Numbered from the stretch's first letter, positions 36,801 through 49,069 are shown. The stretch is 64,000 bases of DNA from Ditylenchus dipsaci (GCA_004194705.1 SADC01000069.1:1-64000), one strand, 5' to 3'. Notes: a model not told the origin generated them from the letters alone. A program made the numbers and translations.

Positions 36801-37845
36801 ATGCAAATGATTTTTGTTTATATCGTTAACTGAGTCAATGGAATTGTTAACATTCAAGACTAGCATTTTGTTTCTTTTCTTGTGTGAGGGTAAAAAAATG
36901 TTTTTGGAGCTAGTTGCATACAAAATTTTAAAGATTTACAAAACTGGTTTTATGTTTTATATTTTATTATATATTTTTGATAATTTTACTCAATCATGAT
37001 ACTAAGCTAAGTAATACCGAAAATATTGAATTTGAAATATTTTTGGCTAGGATACACTTGTCAAAAGCGAAAGTTGTCAAATGCGAAAGTTCTCAAAACG
37101 AAACTTCTCAAAACGAAAGTTGTCAAAAAATCAGCTTGGGGGATCAAGGCAATTTTTTTTGGCATTTTTTACAAAAAAAAATTTTTTGTTGAAAAATGCT
37201 TAAAACGTGTATATAAATGCTTTTCGAGACTTTTGGGAAAAATTTTTTTTTGCTAAAACACAACAGGGAGGACCAAGGTGATTTTTTGACAACTTTCGTT
37301 TTGAGAACTTTCGTTTTTGAGAAGTTTCGTTTTGACAAAACCTACATTTGTCAAGTTTCGTTTTTGCCAAATGTATCCTAGCCATATTTTTCAGAAAAGC
37401 ATTTGGACTTTCCAATCTCTTAGTTTATAGTAGTTTATATATTCACACTAAATTAAGAACTGCTTGCAGTTTTGAGGTTTTTTATAATTGGGCGAAACAC
37501 TTGGACCATCGTGTAAAATATTATTCTCCCATATTTATTTGTGCCAATACAAGCAATACTTTTCAGAACCCACCCGTTAGGGTTGTGTAGAAGCAAAGCG
37601 TATACGGAGGTGATTGAGGCTGCAATTCCTGACAACAAAGGCAAAATAAATGAGAAAAATGGTAGGCAAAGAAGATGTGAGCTAGACCCGTTGCAAACTC
37701 CACCTAAACTTTTTTGTAACAAAAGCACTGTAAAATATCCAACAACCAACTTACAAAAGCCATCAATCCAAGTAAAGGATAAAAGGTCCACAAAATGCCA
37801 ATTACATTCATCTTCGAAAAATTGCAACAATTTTCTTAGTTTCAT
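30813..37845 (-). CDS. Multi-pass membrane protein, unidentified
   Basis: Exons: 37845-37755 (MKLRKLLQFFEDECNWHF), 37703-37574, 36572-36311, 36264-36126, 35458-35223 and, less surely, 30915-30813. Phases agree across the joins 36311/36264, 36126/35458 and 35223/30915. The join between 37574 and 36572 does not close, so a small exon is missing or the donor differs. Predicted membrane segments: LPFFSFILPLLSGIAASITS, VQIALSTVLAVASLVQFSTG, a long aromatic-rich pair (GIFTLLYSYVYHAYCC, YFVTLVAVYCLIQ), VVGAGLSTALLALTSFGFY, and LVPNYVLPVLSWLF in the last exon. The first loop has Cys residues and an NRT glycosylation site. Topology recalls small 5-6-TM families such as FRAG1/DRAM, but I see no diagnostic motif. 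An acceptor (TTTTCTAG) 7 nt before the ATG suggests trans-splicing. Confidence 0.6.
31512..31930. mobile_element. Pogo/Tc1-type MITE, near-perfect 419-bp palindrome
   Basis: Ends CAGTCGAACCTCTCTATAGT and ACTATAGAGAGTTCGACTG, flanked by TA on both sides. Almost the whole element is inverted: GGCCGCAAATATCGTAAGGA and GCCGATCGTTTTTCATTTGT occur in both arms. CAGTCGAAC termini and TA target fit the pogo branch of Tc1/mariner. The ORFs across it are by-products. Confidence 0.8.
31953..32140. mobile_element. Hairpin MITE, GGGGACACTTCTCTTTCG arms
   Basis: Inverted arms contain GCGCGCAgTGGCATGTGC, GGGGACACTTCTCTTTCGTC and CTTTGGAGT. Ends are TTAAAG and CTTTAA. A diverged copy is at 42716-42940. Confidence 0.75.
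32400..32575. repeat. Palindrome, TTGCCTTCGTCCCC ends
   Basis: Arms share CCCCCTGTTGTTTcT and TCAGgTGATCATG in inverse orientation; related to 19115-19310. Confidence 0.6.
33592..34139. mobile_element. Mariner-like element relic, 548 bp
   Basis: Ends CAGGGTGCGTAAAAAGT and ACTTTTTACGCACCCTG, flanked by TA. The inverted repeats extend through AACTTTTTTAAACTCAAAA. Minus-strand fragments near 33720-33740 read CVQANGGYIEK before a stop, as in the C-termini of mariner-type transposases. A tRNA B-box-like GGATTCGAAC occurs at about 33930. Confidence 0.7.
34966..35199. mobile_element. TACCGTATTT-family MITE
   Basis: Ends TACCGTATTTTTTCTAATTG and CAATTAGAGGAAATACGGTA; GCTCGACA/TGTCGAGC extends the arms. 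234 bp. It starts 24 bp past an exon of the membrane-protein gene. Confidence 0.75.
35728..35891. mobile_element. Mariner-like MITE, 164 bp
   Basis: Ends CAGGGTGTGTcAAAAAAA and TTTTTTCAACACACCCTG. TA precedes the left end; the right flank is CA. Intron of the membrane-protein gene. Confidence 0.6.
37045..37385. repeat. Foldback element with tandem-repeat arms
   Basis: Arms are built from TCTCAAAACGAAAGTTG units, inverted around a centre with GGGGGATCAAGGC/CCAAGGTGA and poly-T. The outer ends GGCTAGGATACA/TGTATCCTAGCC are inverted. ORFs on both strands are repeat-derived. Confidence 0.75.
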
Positions 37846-37860
37846 TGAAAACTAGAAAAT

Positions 37861-38190
37861 AAAAACAATTACAAAAAAAAAATCAATAAAGGATAATACC
37901 TATTACAGCTCCAAACTTTAAAATTTTTCAAAAAAAAATAGCAGTAGGAAATTGCATTAAAAGCCTGCAAACAAACTCATTTACGTAGGGCAAAAGACTT
38001 CTTCAGTCAGGAAGAATGAGTGCAAAGACTAGAGCAGCAACAAAGAAAAACGAAAGAATTTTTTTAGCATTACTAGACAGGAAATTCCAAATAGTTCAGC
38101 CTTAATTAAGTGCCATTCATTTAAAGTTTCAAAAAGTGACAAAAAAGAACACTATTAAAATTTATTCAATTGAAAATGGTTGGTCAAAAA
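37861..38190. other. Upstream of the membrane-protein gene
   Basis: No coding signal. AT-rich with A-runs; could contain its promoter. Confidence 0.3.
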
Positions 38191-38194
38191 ATGG

Positions 38195-38410
38195 GGCACA
38201 ACCAACTCGCCAACATGAAAACTCGTCAACGCAAAAGACTTGCCATCGTCGAATCTCACCGACGGCGAATCTCGCCAACGCGGAAACTCGCCAACGGCAA
38301 GACTCGCTAACGATAATTCGATTAAACGCCCCTATAACTGGTCCCAAGGGGTAGTTGAATCGAATTTTTCGTTGACGAGTTATGGCATTGGCGAGTCGGT
38401 TGCGTCCCAC
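38195..38410. repeat. Foldback element, AACTCGCCAACG tandem arm
   Basis: About eight units of AACTCGCCAACGgcaaG type (38200-38315) face an inverted short arm (GTTGACGAGTTatggCATTGGCGAG, 38372-38398). Ends resemble GGGACGCAACCGACTCGCC, as at the right end of the 53-kb element. Confidence 0.65.
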
Positions 38411-39404
38411 AAAATTCATTACTCAATTTTTGTTTTTTATGAAAAAGAGTAAAAAAGAATTCAGAGAAAAATCTGACCAGAAAAAGCTTTTAATCAGTTT
38501 CCGAATAATTTTTTTTAAAATGCATGCACCCATACTCTCCCAGTTTCTAATTGAATATTAAATGACCCATTAAATTTTAAAAACATTGAGAAAAGCTAAC
38601 TTTCATGAAAAAGCTTTTTGTTTTATCAAGGTGTATTGTTTGCTACTCTGCGAGAATTAATTTTAGTCAGTTAACACTTTACAAAAAAACTATAAGGGTA
38701 GGGCTTCATGCTGGTACAAAAAAATTTGAAAAACCATAAGAAAACACCGAGAACTGATAATTTAAAAATTCAGTAAGGAAATTGATTAATTTACTGGGAA
38801 AATACAATTTGAGCAGAAAAAATAATACAAAATATTTCCGGAATAAAAAAAGTGTCCCGAGTTAAAAGTCGAAACATTGATGTTCCGGAGAAACATTCCG
38901 TTCCGAAACTAGTAAAATACATATTGTCGGCCAGGAAGATGGTTTTTTAAGAAAGAATCCGCTTTTAAACCTCTGAAGAACTTTAAATCTGTCAATTTTT
39001 TTATTATGGCTGCTTGCAGCTACTAATTTCTTCTTCTGGTAGCCTGTGAAACCCATTTCAATTTGGGCATCATTGCGCCCAAAATTTATATAATCCAATA
39101 ATAGTCGACTTCCTCTTTTTAGGCCTGGCTCTTCTTCTTTTCATCTATGCTCTGATATTATTTATTTTCTATTGTTGGCTGTGAATAAAATTTGAGCTGC
39201 TAAGAGACTATTTTCATGCTTCTTGATGATAATCTCTGGTTAAGCAATTTAAAAAAAATGTGTTGAATAAGTTTGGCATATGAATAGGCTAAAGGCAGGC
39301 TAATCGATTGTAATTTAAAGAGATTTGAGTTCTTTAAAGGGGGATCTTTATATACGCATTTTACCTAACTTTATATACCTATTGTCACAAGTTCAAGTCC
39401 CTCT

Positions 39405-39495
39405 GGGCAGGTATTCAGACTCCGGATCAAGATAATGGATAATGCTTGATCCTGATCCATGATCCGGGCTGTCTGAATACCTGCCCTGGGGGTTT
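39405..39495. repeat. Short palindrome
   Basis: GGGCAGGTATTCAGACTCCGGATCA and its inverse flank a 30-bp centre. It lies beside a repeat block (39500-39995) shared with about 51.2-51.7 kb. Confidence 0.6.
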
Positions 39496-40476
39496 TTTAA
39501 TTTACTTTTTCAGTAAGTTTTTGACTTTAAGGACCAAAAATTTTCGAGCAATCAATTGCAACCATATCCAGCACTGCTTTGTTGTCAGCAACTGCCTCAA
39601 TTTTGCAATTTTGAGCAAATGATAGTCCTGGGTAGATTGTCATAGAATCGTAGAAAGTTTTTCAAATTCTAGCTATAACTTTATATTACCTTTTTCTCTG
39701 TATGATAGCTTAAATGAAGGCCCAGAAGCATGGCTCCATTTTTGTGTATAAAAACTGTGACTTGTATGAAAAAGTCAGAAAATATCAATAAAACCAGTCA
39801 ACGAAAAACCCTCAAAAACCATTAATTTTTCGAAAATTTAGGCTATCAAGTCTTTAAATAAGCTCCAGCAGGTGTGAAATCATGGGCTGGTGATCTTGTT
39901 GGATAGCCAAGAGTGTGAGGAACATTTTTACAATAAACTTGTAAATAAATGGAGGAAAAAATAAGGTGTGCAGCCAGTGGTAGTCAAACCGGTAAAATAT
40001 CGATTAGCGACACTCGATTAGCGACGGTATTGATTAGGGAGCCTCGATTAACAACTGATTTTAAGAAATTAGTTCTTGTTAATTTATAGTTCTTCCGTTA
40101 CATAAAGTTTTGGTTGTGAGGCTATTTTTTAGACATTTTTCAGATTTCGAAGATAACCTTTACCTATAGGGTTGTCGAGGCCTCGAAATTTTCGAGGCCT
40201 CGACTCGAGGACTCGAACCGACTCGAAAATTTTCGAGGCCTCGACTCGAACCGAAACTCGAAACTCGAAATTTTCGAGGCCTCGACTCGAACCGAAACTC
40301 GAAACTCGAAATTTTCGAGGCCTCGACTCGAACCGAAACTCGAAATTTTCGAGGCCTTGACTCGAACCGAAACTCGAAAATGGAAATTTTCGACGCTTCG
40401 ACTCTAAACTTAAAAAAATTGACGCACACAATGTGAAATTTTATTAACAAAAATTCAATTCATCAATCAAAAAAAC

Positions 40477-41751
40477 CTATTCAAACAACAAACTGACGAT
40501 TTCTTCTGGTTCTTTTTCTTCTTTTGTTTCGGCTGCTCTCTTCAGAATTTCATCCGCAAAATTTGCTTTAATAATTAACAGGTTAGCCACAGCTTGCTTT
40601 TCCAAACGAGACCTGAGAGAATTTGCGAAAAGTAGACTGTCCTTGGAAAAGCACCGCTCAGACGCCACACTGGATAAAGAGATTGACAAGTATTTGCAAG
40701 CCAAGACTGCTAGATTTGGAAAGCGAACAACATTTTCTGTTCACCACTGATACATCGTCTCGTGCCCAGGAAGATCCGTCGAGGAAGAGGAAGCTTCGTT
40801 TCGCTCAGGTAACGGCTGATCTCGTCCTAAAAATTATGAACGTAAATTATAAACGAAAATCACGCGAAAAGGCCAACCGTAATAATGTTCACTCCTTTTA
40901 ACACTGGTTGCACATATTCCTCATCCTCTTCATCCCAGAGATCGCTTGGCCTTTGCTGAACTGTTAGAGTTTGGAGCGTTACCTGTGGTTGGGATCATTT
41001 TCGACAAAATAATGACAATTTCTTCTTTGATAAATTCCCACTTGTGCTTGGGCATAACAGCTGCTCTAAAGATGAACTCATTATCAAATATACATCCAAA
41101 ACGGGAGATTTACTTGTAACATAGACAAGGATGGAGAAAGGCAGCGTATCCAACTTCCAACTGGCGTAGAACCTCTTTGGATCTGACTTCGAGGCTTTCA
41201 TTCAGGTTGAAGGAAAAGACACCGTAAAGATTTTCTAAGTGCTCGAACAGCTACCTGACGAAGAACGGATGAGAGGATAGAGGAGCATTTTAATATGATG
41301 CCTGAAAAATATATTTTCGACTGCAAAGGAAATTAGAACCAACTACCGTATTTTCTCTAATAATGACCCCTCTCTAATAATGACCCCCCCTTATTTTTGA
41401 CTAGGATTTCAGAGTTAAGGCCATTTTTGATTGACAATTTCGGAATTTCGAGGGGTTGAAAAATAATGACCCCGGGTCATTATTAAAGAAAATACGGTAT
41501 CTTGGTAAGTGCTCGTTTTGTTGCTTCGAGTAGTTTGGGTGAAAGATGGTGGCGATTGATTCCAGCTTGGCTTTCTTCGGCAAGCTCTGATTGGATTCCT
41601 TGCTCTCCATTGCTTCTTTGTGCTTGGCTGTATTCAGATGTTTTGACAAATGAGAAGTTGCTGCGCTTTTTCCCAATTTTAGCTCTTCTCCACAAACGCA
41701 AATAGCTTTGTCACCGACCTTCTTGGAAATTTTCCACACTTCACTGGGCAT
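40477..41751 (-). pseudogene. hAT transposase remnants: BED finger and hATC domain
   Basis: At 41751-41510 minus: a BED-type finger, WKISKK, then CVCGEEL and LSKHLNTAKH (Cys-x-Cys, His-x5-His spacing), followed by a Lys/Ser-rich linker. At 40704-40477: YLSISLSSVASERCFSKDS, the conserved start of the hAT C-terminal dimerisation region, through RSRLEKQAVANLL. The catalytic middle (about 40.8-41.3 kb) is interrupted by stops. Not functional. Confidence 0.75.
41344..41499. mobile_element. TACCGTATTT-family MITE inside the hAT relic
   Basis: Ends TACCGTATTTTCTCTAATAA and TTATTAAAGAAAATACGGTA; inner arms TGACCCC/GGGTCA. 156 bp. Confidence 0.75.
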
Positions 41752-41966
41752 TATTTTCTAAACAAAACAAATTGCAGGAAAAGAAATGGTTTTACAGCAA
41801 AACAAGATATCACAGACAGTATTTTTAAATGACTCTAGCAAAAAATCTTTTTTTAGATTTTGAACTAAAAAACCTCTTAAAATTTTTTCGAGGCTTCGAT
41901 TTGAACCGAAACTCGAAATTTTCGAGGCCTCGACTCGAACCGAAACTCAAAAATTTGGTTGCAGTG

Positions 41967-41989
41967 ACGAACCCCCCCCCCCCCCCCCA
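41967..41989. repeat. Poly-C run of about 22 bases
   Basis: The longest homopolymer in the window; length is likely unreliable. Confidence 0.7.
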
Positions 41990-42169
41990 CGGGGACTGAT
42001 CAGGTGGAGAAGATAACTTCATATTCGTGTTTTTCGACCCCGATTTCATGAGAAAGCCGTGCGTTTTTTTTGGTTCTGAGAAAAAAAAATTTCGAACCAC
42101 AGGGGTATCATGGTTTTTTAGTCAAAATTTGAAAAATTTAAATTGGCGCCTTTTGAATTTAAAAGGGAT

Positions 42170-42420
42170 AAAGGGCTGTATAGGGAGGGGAAGGGAATAA
42201 AAAGGGGCCACTAATCACACAGGGGCCACTAACAAGAAGCTGTTGAACATAGTTTTGAATACTGGGGCCTACCGCATAAATAAACTCTGGTATGCATGCT
42301 TTTTCATGCATCCAGAGTCACTTTCGAGTGATTTGTGTCTAAGATTTGTGGGTGTGCGCGTCTCAACTCCAAGCCCCAAGCCCCTTCGGGGCGTGTAACC
42401 CAACTACCTTAAAGGTATCA
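42170..42420. repeat. GAGGGGAAGGGAATA-family repeat copy
   Basis: Matches 13040-13130 in the block GGGGAAGGGAAT..GGGGCCACTAATCACACAGG, and matches the inverse of 46430-46600 through TGCATGCTTTTTCATGCAT and the CCCCTTCGGGG segment. Confidence 0.6.
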
Positions 42421-42715
42421 ACCCCTCTAAAGGGCTTGGTAACCACATCTACCTGAAAAAGAAGAATGCAAAGATGTGTCAGCCGAACCAGATGAAGTCA
42501 CTATCAAGAAGAAGGGTATTCTTTCGGGGTACCAACCCTTGTCAATGTGAAGGGTAGTCTGACCGGATAAATGAAAATTGATCCACCCGGAGGTTACTAT
42601 TTCGAATGTCTCTGTAGCAGGATCTGTTTTCGTGGTTGTTATGACAATTGACATACTGCTTTTGCAAGAAGGCGCCTGTAAGTCACCCATCAACCTAGTT
42701 AGAGAGTGAGTTGGA

Positions 42716-42940
42716 CTTTAAAGATCAGTTTTCTAATCGACCATACTTGTTGATGCAAATTAGAATTTGACAAATTCAAATGCGCGAGGGACACTTCTCT
42801 TTCGTCTCTTCCTGTACTCTTTCGAGTCGCTCGAAATGACTCCAAAGAGTAGAGTGCGGGACGAAAAAGAAGTGTCCCGCGCAAATTTGAATTTGCCAAA
42901 TTTCATTTGCACCAACACGTATGGTCCTTTAAGTAAATTG
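42716..42940. mobile_element. Hairpin MITE, second copy of the 31.95-kb family
   Basis: Arms share AAATTcAAATgcGCGagGGACACTTCT and CTTTGGAGTcaTTTCGA; ends CTTTAAAGATC and GGTCCTTTAAG. Confidence 0.7.
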
Positions 42941-42996
42941 GCCATGCTGAACATAAATCCGTAAAGAGAGCCTGAAAAGCAAAACAGACATTTATG

Positions 42997-43383
42997 GCTT
43001 GTTCACGTTGTTAGAGTTAGACTTCGAGTTAGAGTTCCGGTTTTTGGCTACGTAAACACCTGTGATCCGAACTCTAACTCGAACTCTAACTCGAGGGTGT
43101 TCACTTACCTTCAGTTAGAGTTAGAGCTCGAGGTTGAATTTGATGGTGTTCATGCATATAACTTGGATTCTCTTGTAGTAATTCCCTCCAAAACTAACTT
43201 TTAGTGGCTTTTGACCACTCTGGGGTGAGATCTGAGCTATCTAAGCCATATACACAAACATTTTTAAGTTCGACCTCGAACTCTAGCTTGATGTACGTGA
43301 ACACTATCGAGTTAGAGTTCGGGTTTTTGAATACATTAACATCTCTTACCCGAACTCTAACTCTAGCAACGTGAACAAGCCAT
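42997..43383. mobile_element. Palindromic element, TGGCTTGTTCACG ends, GAGTTAGAGTT repeats
   Basis: Ends ATGGCTTGTTCACGTTG and CAACGTGAACAAGCCAT are inverted. Inside, (CGAACTCTAACT) units run in both orientations in four clusters. No ORF. The repeat TAACTCGAACTC is itself nearly self-complementary, so the RNA would fold strongly. Confidence 0.7.
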
Positions 43384-43429
43384 TACAGCGAAAAAATGAG
43401 CACATCCTAATTTATAAATAACCCTAATT

Positions 43430-43560
43430 AGGATAATTTGACTAAAGGATCCTAATTAGGATGCTTCATTGAAAGGACCCTAATATGGATATCCTCAAAA
43501 TATCCTAATTAAGATATTTTAGGATGTGTGTCCTAGCAGGATATTATAGGAGAGAATAGG
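43430..43560. repeat. CCTAATTAGGAT short repeats
   Basis: Five or more copies of CCTAATTAGGAT or close variants, each a small palindrome. Confidence 0.6.
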
Positions 43561-44041
43561 GTCAAAAAATCCTATTTGTTCCTAATTTAACAAGGAATAT
43601 GATCAATTTCTCATCCCTGTATGCATGTAACATGTCATAATGACCGCCAGGATATGCTGTTTCGAAGGAGTACGTGAGCTGACATCAGTCTGCAACTTTT
43701 TTGACGACCACCATCCGATGCAAAAAATCCCTGTTTTCTCACCACGCAAATTTACACTCCAATCTGCTCGAAAGAATGTCATAGCTGTTATAACTGCCGA
43801 TAGTTTCGACCAATAGTTTCCGGCGGCTGATAGTATTCTGATTCCCGTTCGAGGCGGTTTTTTCAACTAGTAGCAACAAAGCACACGCTTGAGCTGCGAA
43901 TCGCTTGTTCGAGAAGCAAGCAAAAACAATATGGAAACTTTTATTAGCACATGCGATATGTCATTACATTAGCACATGAGAACTGTGTTCCTTTACAAAA
44001 AACACTAAATTTACATAGATAAGCTGATTGCCTGTTGAGAT

Positions 44042-45015
44042 TCATTTCTTCTCCTGAGTTTCTTGCGTGTCTTCAGTCAAGTTCATAGTCTTGTTCATGT
44101 AGTCTTGCTTATAGTTGTTGCCCTTGGCATCATCAGAAAAAAGCTTAGAGTTGCACTGAGATTTCTTCACATTTCTCGGAGCAGGCTTATCATTGTTTCC
44201 CTAAAAGGTGGAACATTTATGACATGGTAGACAGATATTATTGTGAAAAATTATCTACTTCACTTTTCTTCTTATCTTTGCCCTTTTTATCTTGTCCGAA
44301 ATTCCCCGCTCGAGTCTTCTTCGCCTGCGCTAGCGTCTGTAAAGAAAAAATCTACACAATTCTAACCGAAATTTGAATAGCCACCTGTGCTTCCTCTTCT
44401 GCGCTGCCATTTTTCTCCTTAGGCAAATCTGAGGAATGCGAGGCAATCACAGAGTCGCTTATTTCGTCATTCATTGCCGGATAGTCACTCTGAAATATGG
44501 AAATATTAATTGAGCTATTTTAAAATTGGTATTTTGGACCTGACGACGCACAATCAACCCCTTCGCAAGTTTTTCCTGAAAACAATAAATAAACATTACG
44601 CTCAAATCAATTAGTAAAACCAACATCTTTATTAACAAGCGGCTTAGTAGTTTCCGATCCTTGTGGCTTCATTGGTGACTTCAGCATGTCTGCGCTAGCT
44701 GGAGACTGACCGCTTACCATCTGCGCATTCGAATCATCATTGGTGTTGTTGGTCTTCATATTCTTGGCATTATTAGTCGGCTGTGAATGACTTGGATGAT
44801 GACTCGGTGTTTTAGGGTTGGCTAAAAATGCACATGAAGCTGCCTAGAAAATAAAAAAACCATAGTTTCTCACCCTTGACATGATTTTTGGCACCAGCAC
44901 TTCCCTTTTTTGGCTTGGAGCGCTTCCCACACCAGAAACGCTGAACGCCAACAAAAGCGTAACAAATAGAAGGCAATTCAGAGCTGAACCTTGAGCTACA
45001 AGATAGACGCCACAT
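44042..45015 (-). CDS. Compact six-exon Lys/Asn/Ser-rich protein, unidentified
   Basis: Exons 45015-44874, 44821-44625, 44575-44540, 44489-44385, 44336-44259, 44200-44042. All phases agree and give 238 residues. Introns are only 48-58 bp, in contrast to the long introns elsewhere. The N-terminal exon has a Cys/aromatic patch (RFWCGKRSKPKKGSAG). The rest is hydrophilic and probably disordered: SHHPSHSQPTNNAKN, SPASADMLKSPMKP, EKLAKGLIVRRQ, KKTRAGNFGQDKKGKDKKK, and an acidic Gln/Thr tail (LTEDTQETQEKK). The frame is also open upstream of the proposed ATG to an acceptor-like GCTTTAG near 45099, so the start is not certain. A poly(A) signal is at 43940-43945. A nuclear or RNA-binding role is possible from the Lys clusters, but no family is recognised. 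Confidence 0.7.
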
Positions 45016-45299
45016 GAAAATCCACTGATACACATTACTCGACGGTGAAGAGCAAAGATTCTGGCGGGAAGACGACGCACCTCGAAAACTAAAGCAAGCG
45101 CTTCATGAAAATATCACAGTTACGACAGTCCATAAGAGCGATTTTTTCCAATTATGGACCTCAAACAAGAGTCCAATAGTGACTTTTCGGGTATTCCAGA
45201 TTGTTACACCAATACCTATTCACGATACGCAGAACACGATGCCGCGCATCGATTTTCCCATTTTCTCACTCATTTTTAAGATATTAGCCTCTGAAATTA

Positions 45300-45415
45300 A
45301 GGGCAAACCTTTTTCTTGCCGTAAAAATACTTTTTCTTGCCGTAAAAATACTTTTTTTTTGCCGCAAAAACACTTTTTTCTGCCGCAGAAATACTTTTTT
45401 CTGCCGCACGGTGTT
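45300..45415. repeat. Tandem array CTTTTTCTTGCCGTAAAAATA, left arm
   Basis: Six units of about 17-18 bp (TTGCCGTAAAAATACTTTT), then CGGTGTTTCAAAATTCAG. The inverse arrangement appears at 48290-48540. Confidence 0.7.
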
Positions 45416-45857
45416 TCAAAATTCAGTTTACTGTTCATTAAGTACTTTTAATCACAAAAGCGGGAATTCAAAATAAATCCTTTTTTCGACCAAGAAAACG
45501 GTTCTTAGCTTAAAATGACTTCTAGTTTCCTAAATTCTGTATTTACAAAATTTGGTCTGTATTTTATGATAGAAGAGATCCTCAGCTTTCGTTTGGTGTA
45601 TAACTTGTCATCTGAAATACGAATCTCGCTAATCTCATACGAAATTAAAATTTCCGTTAGTTTTTATACCTATTTTTGACTAAGAAAAACGGTTTCTCAA
45701 CTTAAAATGGCTTCCAGTTTTCTAAACTCTATATTTTAAAAATTCGGTCTGTATTTTCTGAAAGAGGAGAATCTCAGCTTTCGATTGGTGTATCGGATGT
45801 CATCAGAAATACAAACCTCGCTGTTCTCATACAAAATTAAAATTTTCGTCATTTTAG

Positions 45858-47631
<1,774 letters not shown>

Positions 47632-47735
47632 ATCGCCGCTGCTGTCCGGAATTTCGCCTAGTTCTCTATTGTTACTTTATTATCCTACCGTTATTGTTAC
47701 TCCAAATGCACTCTTTAGTGCCTTCTTGTTTTGCG

Positions 47736-47741
47736 AATAAA
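47736..47741 (+). terminator. Poly(A) signal for the H4-tail gene
   Basis: AATAAA 105 nt after the TGA at 47629-47631. Confidence 0.5.
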
Positions 47742-48289
47742 GAGCTTAGTTTGAGTACCTAGTTTTTTGTGGTTATCGATTTTTTCTGGTGCAATAATAT
47801 TGTACTTTAGGTGTGGGTTTGATTTGGCTTAAAGTGCTTATTCGCACCTAAATTTTTTTTCACGTTTTCGACTAAAAAAAAATTTTGCACCAGAAAAAAT
47901 GTTTTGGGTCGCGTTAGGACGTAATGGTGGACTATCTTTACGACAATCTTATGACACCCTGTTGAATATGAAAACTTAATTGATTAGGGTGTGAGACTTA
48001 ATAATTACCCTATTTCCTCTAATGGGAGCACCGGTGCGCTTATTTTTCAATCTCCCGAGAATCGGCACAATTTGAGCTCGATCTCGAGATTTTCGGGTGA
48101 TAATTAAAAATCTGAAAACTGGAATCAGTAGAGCTCATGATAGTTAAGAAAACGCAATAAACAGCTTTGCATAATATTAACTCAGCCCGAGAATGAATCC
48201 TTGTCTGAATCCTTGCCCTTTTTTTATTATTTCAAGAAGGGGAAAAATATTACTTCGAAATTCTTGGCGTTTTGTTTATTTAAAACTGA

Positions 48290-48540
48290 ACACAAAACTG
48301 AATATTGAAACACCGTGGCCGTAAAAAAAACTTTTTTTGCCGCAAATTTTTTCTCGACGTAAAACGACTTTTCACGGCAAGAGAAAATATGTGTTGCGGC
48401 AGAAAAAAGTATTTTAGCAACAGAAAAAAGTTTTTCTGCGGCAACAAGAAGCTTTTTTACGGCAGAAAAAAGTATTTTTACGGCAACAAAAAGTATTTAT
48501 GCGGCAAAACCTTTTGAGGGAAAAAAGTAATTTTAAGGCG
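48290..48540. repeat. Tandem array GCGGCAGAAAAAAGTATTTT, right arm
   Basis: About ten units of 17-19 bp, inverse of the 45.3-kb array; begins with CTGAATATTGAAACACCG, the inverse of the sequence after the left array. Confidence 0.7.
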
Positions 48541-49069
48541 AAAAAAAGGTGGGTAATACTTAAATCTAGTATCAAAATACTTATTTCTAGTACCAAAATA
48601 CTTTTTCTAGTACCAAATTTAACATGCATAGAAAAACTCTTTGTAAAGTTAGAGATTTTTCCTTGACACATGAACGGGCATGCTTAGAATTATCCTAACG
48701 TTTGAAATTTTATTAAAATTTCTATCAGTTAAAGCAACGAATACGTATTGAATACGTATTTTTTACTTTAATTGATAGACCTTCGAAATAAAATTTCAAA
48801 CTTTAGGATAAATTCTAAGCATCATATCGTAGCGCAGCTCAAGCGCTACAAAACTTATCTTACAAAATGTTTTTTAAATATCTCAATGTTGAGATATGGT
48901 TTTTCGGAGAAAATCAATTTCTTGAAAAAATGACTAAATTCCAAAAATCAGGAAAAATTTGCATTTTAGTCATTTTTCTATAAGGTAGACATAGAAATCA
49001 AAGGAAAAGGTTTTAAAAGCGTTTAAAACAATTTTGGCTGAAATAGTTTTTAAAAAAATACCTCTCGGA

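Larger units (their letters stand above)
40140..41950 (-). mobile_element. Decayed hAT transposon with tandem-repeat ends
   Basis: The left part (40165-40400) is a tandem array of about 40-bp units with TTTTCGAGGCCTCGACTCGA and ACCGAAACTCGAA; the right part (41880-41945) carries two such units. Between them are minus-strand remnants of a BED zinc finger and an hAT dimerisation domain. The left end begins TAGGGTTGTCGAGG, close to hAT-type CAGGG ends. A TACCGTATTT MITE (41344-41499) has inserted inside. Confidence 0.75.

Noticed and set aside
40160..40450. Long ORFs with RGLENFEFRFESRPRK repeats
   Set aside because: Translation of the CGAGGCCTCGACTCGA terminal array of the hAT relic.
42427..42693. 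88-codon minus ORF with protein-like composition
   Set aside because: No splice sites or family match; adjoins a repeat block also found at 46.4-46.8 kb, so a transposon origin is more likely.
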